The notes beneath the pieces were generated by a model. It had not been told where the DNA came from. It worked only from the letters and a program-made list of their open reading frames with translations, and did no database searches. This document shows positions 41,017 to 43,927 of a stretch of DNA of 43,927 nucleotides, in pieces. Both the position numbers and the translations under genes were made by a program. The stretch is from an uncultured Verrucomicrobiota bacterium (lineage in GTDB: Bacteria; Verrucomicrobiota; Verrucomicrobiia; Limisphaerales; UBA9464). Where the stretch lies: positions 1 through 43,927 of the forward strand of contig CAINWP010000232.1 in the NCBI GenBank assembly GCA_903854475.1. The letters run 5' to 3'. Positions within the stretch are counted from its first letter, which is position 1. Each line of letters begins with the position of its first letter.

Positions 41017-42255
41017 TCAGGGTTTTGACGGGGTTGTGCCGGTCGGAGGAAATACCCCTTCCCAGCGAGCAACAACAGCGGTGGCGAGGCAGTTACCCAC
41101 GAGGTTTACTGTGGTGCGGGCCATGTCCATGAGTTCGTCCACGCCGATGATGAGCAGTACTCCCTCCAGCGGCAGGTCGAAGCTCACCAAAGTGCCTGCC
41201 AGAATGACTTGCGAGGCCCGCGGGATGCCGGCCATGCCCTTGCTGGTCAACATTAGGGTCAGCAAGATAACCACTTGCTGGGAGATCGTGAGGTGGACCC
41301 CAGCAGCCTGCGCCACGAAGACGGAGGCGACCGCGAGATAGAGCGTGGACCCGTCGAGATTGAACGAATAACCCAGCGGCATCACGAAGCTCACGATGCG
41401 CTTGGGCACCCCGAGGGTGGTGAGTCGTTTCATCGCATCCGGCATGGCGGCGTCGGAGGAGGTGGTGGTGAAGGCCAGAAGGATGGGTTCGCGGAGTTCA
41501 GTGAGGAATCGTCGCACCGGCACCCGGGCCCAGAGCGCCATCGGCAGCAGGACCGTGACGGCGAAGACGGCCAGCGCCAGGTAGAGCGTTCCGATGAGTT
41601 TGGCCAAATTGGCCAACACCCCGAGGCCGCTGTGACCGACCGTGTAGGCCATGGCCGCGCCGATGCCGATGGGAGCGAACTTCATAACCACCCCGGTGAA
41701 CTTGAACATCACTTCGGTGAGCGACTCGCAGAAGTGGAGCATGGGCTTGCGCTGGGCTTCGGGTGTCTGAGCCAGTGCGATTCCAAAGAAAACTGCGAAG
41801 AAGACCACCTGAAGCACGTCGTTGGCGGCAGCGGCCTCAAAGAAGCTTTTAGGCACGATGTGTTCGAGGATGCCGCTGAAGGTGATCTTGGTGGCCGCGA
41901 CACCGGTGTTTGCTGAGTTGGCGGTCGGCAGCACTACTCCCACTCCCGGTTCGAAGACATTGACGGCCACAAGACCGATGACCAAAGCCAGGGTAGTGAC
42001 GACTTCAAAGTAGAGAATGGATTTCCACGCAAGTCGGCCGACGGATTTCAGGTCTTCGCTATGGCCAGCGATACCAACGACCAGAGTTCCGAAGACCAAG
42101 GGCACGAGGATGCACTTGATCATCTTCAGGAACATGTTGGAGACGACCTTCAAGTTCTGGGACTCGGCCGGGAAAGCCCACCCCAGCGCGAGTCCGCCGA
42201 GCATGGCGATGAAGATCCAATGGGTGAGGGAGATGCTCCGCAGAAATCGGGTCAT
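41017..42255 (-). CDS. Dicarboxylate/amino acid:cation symporter (DAACS family)
   Basis: The 412-residue inner-membrane carrier is of the GltP/DctA fold. Typical elements are MIKCILVPLVFGTLVVGI, the re-entrant hairpin 1 serine-rich motif AFTTTSSDAAMP (usually TSSSxATLP), MPLGYSFNLDGSTLY in TM7 and VNLVGNCLATAVVARWE in TM8. The motif's TTSS in place of TSSS and Asp-Ala-Ala-Met fits the broad acidic amino acid or C4-dicarboxylate group; the exact substrate is open. An open frame reaches 42684 but overlaps the SpmAB gene and has no matching sequence. ATG 42255 (MTRFLRSISLTHWIFIAM) starts at the first helix. It follows the SpmA-SpmB gene by 80 bp; a dispersed element lies in the gap. Confidence 0.9.
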   Translation of the reverse strand: MTRFLRSISLTHWIFIAMLGGLALGWAFPAESQNLKVVSNMFLKMIKCILVPLVFGTLVVGIAGHSEDLKSVGRLAWKSILYFEVVTTLALVIGLVAVNVFEPGVGVVLPTANSANTGVAATKITFSGILEHIVPKSFFEAAAANDVLQVVFFAVFFGIALAQTPEAQRKPMLHFCESLTEVMFKFTGVVMKFAPIGIGAAMAYTVGHSGLGVLANLAKLIGTLYLALAVFAVTVLLPMALWARVPVRRFLTELREPILLAFTTTSSDAAMPDAMKRLTTLGVPKRIVSFVMPLGYSFNLDGSTLYLAVASVFVAQAAGVHLTISQQVVILLTLMLTSKGMAGIPRASQVILAGTLVSFDLPLEGVLLIIGVDELMDMARTTVNLVGNCLATAVVARWEGVFPPTGTTPSKP

Positions 42256-42309
42256 GCTGATCGGAGCATCAGCCGACCCGGGCTTGGGAAACAAGGGCGG
42301 AGCGGAGGG

Positions 42310-42320
42310 AGGGACAGGCT
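42310..42320 (-). repeat. Dispersed element between the SpmAB and symporter genes
   Basis: The exact core AGGGACAGGCT lies in the 80-bp gap (within the longer AGGGAGGGACAGGCTGT). Its flank GGAGGGACAGGCTGTxT is shared with the inverted copy at 206. Confidence 0.85.
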
Positions 42321-42335
42321 GTGTTTGGTTTCTTT

Positions 42336-43664
42336 TCAGACCATGGCCCGGCAAATGGCGACGGCGGCGATCGCTCCGGCCGCATCGGCTGCCAAGCCAG
42401 CGAGGATCGCATGTCGGGTGCGGCGGATGCCGATGGAGCCGAAGTAGACCGCGATGACGTAGAAGGTGGTTTCGGTGCTGCCGAAGAGGGTTCCACCCAT
42501 ACGGGCTAGGAGGCTGTCCGCACCGTGGGTCTTCACCAGATCGGTGAACGCCGCCAGCGTGCCGCTGCCAGTCAGCGGGCGGAGGAGCGTCATGGGCACT
42601 AGTTCGGGTGGATAGCCCACCGAATTGAGCAGCGGTTCGAGCCATCGAGTGAATCCCTCGATGCCCCCGGCTCCCCGGAGGCATCCGATGGCAACGAGCA
42701 TGGCGACGAGGTAGGGAATGATTCGGATGGCTGTTTCGAAGCCCTCCTTGGCTCCACTCACGAACTGCTCATGAACCGCCAAGCCTCGAAGTGCCGCGTA
42801 GATCGGGATCGCCACTAAGAGGAATGGCAGGGCCACCAGTGATAAGGCATTGAGTGCTCGCAAGGCAACGGGGGCTGTCTCGAGGGTGGCTTCGGATCCG
42901 GCTGGAGGATGCAAGGTGGCTTCGACGGCAAATCCCGCGAAGCAAATGAGCAGCAGCAGCAATGCACAACGACCAGCCCACCCCAAAGGACGTGGTGCGC
43001 TGGGAGGAAAAGCCTCATCCGATTCTTTGGGTTCTTCTGCGGGGCGGGGTGGGGTGGGTGACGCAGTCCGGCTCTCCGATATGCGGAACCAACGCAACCT
43101 TTGTGCGATTTTAACCACCACCAGTCCGGTCAGCGAAGAGCATAGGGTAGCCAACAGCGTGGTGCCGACGATCCAGGTGGGGTTCTTGGAACCATTGGCT
43201 GCCAAAACTGCGATGGCCGTCACCGGGATCAACTGAACCGAACCGGTATTAATCGCCAGGAAGGTGCACATGGCATTGGAAGCCGTATCGGGTTGGAGGT
43301 TCAGCCGTTGCAAATCCCGCATAGCCCGAAGGCCCATCGGTGTCGCCGCGTTGGTGAGGCCTAGAGCGTTGGCGGTAACATTGAGGACTATTGAACCGAG
43401 AGCCGGGTGTCCGGGCGGGACTTCGGGAAAGAGACGGACTAAGACTGGTTGAAGAATTCGAGCTAAAGTCGTCACCAAACCGGCCTGCTCGGCCAAGCGA
43501 AGGATGCCCAACCACAGCGCCATGATCCCGATTAAACCCAGAGATACCGTCACGGCTGTATTGGCTCCCTGAATGGCCCCATCGGTCATTCCACCCAGGC
43601 GGCCAGTTATCCCGGCCAACAGTGCCGCGACTGTCAATAGTCCGAGCCATATCCCGTTCAGCAT
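42336..43664 (-). CDS. SpmA-SpmB fusion (nucleoside-recognition/Gate-domain membrane protein)
   Basis: The 442-residue protein joins two Gate-domain halves: about 1-190 (SpmA-like, with NVTANALGLTNAATPMGLRAM) and about 225-442 (SpmB-like, with TLLRPLTGSGTLAAFTDL, GGTLFGSTETTFYVIAVYFG). About eight or nine membrane helices are seen, with a charged Pro/Glu linker near 195-222. The two are separate genes in spore formers, but the fused form is common in Gram-negative Bacteroidota and Verrucomicrobiota. The role there is unknown and probably concerns transport. ATG 43664 begins at the first helix. The 18-bp tandem repeat lies directly upstream. Confidence 0.9.
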   Translation of the reverse strand: MLNGIWLGLLTVAALLAGITGRLGGMTDGAIQGANTAVTVSLGLIGIMALWLGILRLAEQAGLVTTLARILQPVLVRLFPEVPPGHPALGSIVLNVTANALGLTNAATPMGLRAMRDLQRLNLQPDTASNAMCTFLAINTGSVQLIPVTAIAVLAANGSKNPTWIVGTTLLATLCSSLTGLVVVKIAQRLRWFRISESRTASPTPPRPAEEPKESDEAFPPSAPRPLGWAGRCALLLLLICFAGFAVEATLHPPAGSEATLETAPVALRALNALSLVALPFLLVAIPIYAALRGLAVHEQFVSGAKEGFETAIRIIPYLVAMLVAIGCLRGAGGIEGFTRWLEPLLNSVGYPPELVPMTLLRPLTGSGTLAAFTDLVKTHGADSLLARMGGTLFGSTETTFYVIAVYFGSIGIRRTRHAILAGLAADAAGAIAAVAICRAMV

Positions 43665-43730
43665 TGAGGTTTAACATGGAGACTCCACATCTCTATTTCG
43701 ATGCCGGAGTTGGGTTTCTTTCAGTAAATC

Positions 43731-43927
43731 GAGCCTGTCCCTTGGATGGAGCCTGTCCCTTGGATGGAGCCAGTCCCTTGGAAGGAGCCTGTCCCTTGGA
43801 AGGAGCCTGTCCCTTGGATGGAGCCTGTCCCTTGGAAGGAGCCTGTCCCTTGGATGGAGCCTGTCCCTTGGAAGGAGCCTGTCCCTTGGATGGAGCCTGT
43901 CCCTTGGATGGAGCCTGTCCCTTGGAT
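43731..43927 (+). repeat. 18-bp tandem array of the GAGCCTGTCCCT element
   Basis: Eleven copies of GAGCCTGTCCCTTGGA(T/A)G start every 18 bp at 43731, 43749, 43767, 43785, 43803, 43821, 43839, 43857, 43875, 43893 and 43911 and run off the right end of the window. Copies differ mainly at one base (GGATGG or GGAAGG); the third copy has GAGCCAGTCCCT. The period is six codons and the unit has no stop in any of the six frames. There are no spacers, so it is not a CRISPR array. It ends 67 bp upstream of the SpmAB start. Confidence 0.97.

Noticed and set aside
41017-42684. 555-codon version of the symporter
   Set aside because: The extra 143 residues overlap the SpmAB coding region and do not resemble any transporter N-terminus; ATG 42255 gives the normal start.
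42336-43664. Evidence for sporulation
   Set aside because: SpmA-SpmB fusions are common in non-sporing Gram-negative bacteria and no other sporulation gene is present.
43731-43927. CRISPR array
   Set aside because: Units follow each other with no spacers and a period of 18 bp, and no cas gene is in the window.

Overview
The window looks like a chromosomal segment of a GC-rich member of the Verrucomicrobiota, probably close to the Pedosphaera/Limisphaera group (former subdivision 3). This is inferred from gene content, not from a marker gene. The pointers are a PVC-type membrane-bound dehydrogenase/cytochrome c fusion, a DUF2231-PSCyt cytochrome, a CRTAC1/ASPIC-UnbV lipoprotein paired with a TPR lipoprotein, a pseudopilin with an H-x9-D-G motif, a giant RCC1/thrombospondin-3/Ig-like exported protein ending in a 'YRLQ..W..FxRL' module, an ECF sigma factor overlapping a Ser/Thr kinase, and many starts without a Shine-Dalgarno sequence.

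Layout. 0-3.2 kb: a Tat-exported sugar isomerase-like protein, then ribBA and sufT on the minus strand. 3.5-5.4 kb: a SAM-I riboswitch with its own terminator controls a gene of the type usually annotated threonine synthase, followed by a MoaD/ThiS-like sulfur carrier ending in Gly-Gly. 5.4-10.8 kb: hisC-pgsA (minus), gcvP (plus), and tRNA-Val (minus). 11-22.7 kb: accessory, mostly exported proteins, namely a methyltransferase, a BNR sialidase-like protein, the giant RCC1 protein, a HEAT-repeat lipoprotein, CRTAC1 and TPR lipoproteins, and a pseudopilin. 23-28 kb: a minus-strand run of a cyclic-nucleotide-binding protein, ECF sigma factor, Ser/Thr kinase (C-terminus apparently frameshifted) and purF. 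A short relic of a class III adenylate cyclase start lies on the opposite strand upstream. 28.4-36.9 kb: the PVC cytochrome, an RlmM-like methyltransferase, pyruvate carboxylase and an AraC regulator. 37-43.7 kb: aroK, a methyltransferase and phosphodiesterase pair, a DUF2231-cytochrome, a DAACS carboxylate/amino-acid symporter and a SpmA-SpmB fusion.

Two things stand out. First, the SAM riboswitch over a ThrC-like PLP enzyme plus a sulfur carrier suggests that the pair serves methionine rather than threonine synthesis, possibly as a thiocarboxylate-dependent homocysteine synthase. Second, a short sequence, GAGCCTGTCCCT, is scattered through the window in both orientations (14 exact 11-mer cores outside the array). 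It lies between genes and also inside coding regions, including a signal peptide, and it forms an 18-bp-period tandem array that runs off the right edge.
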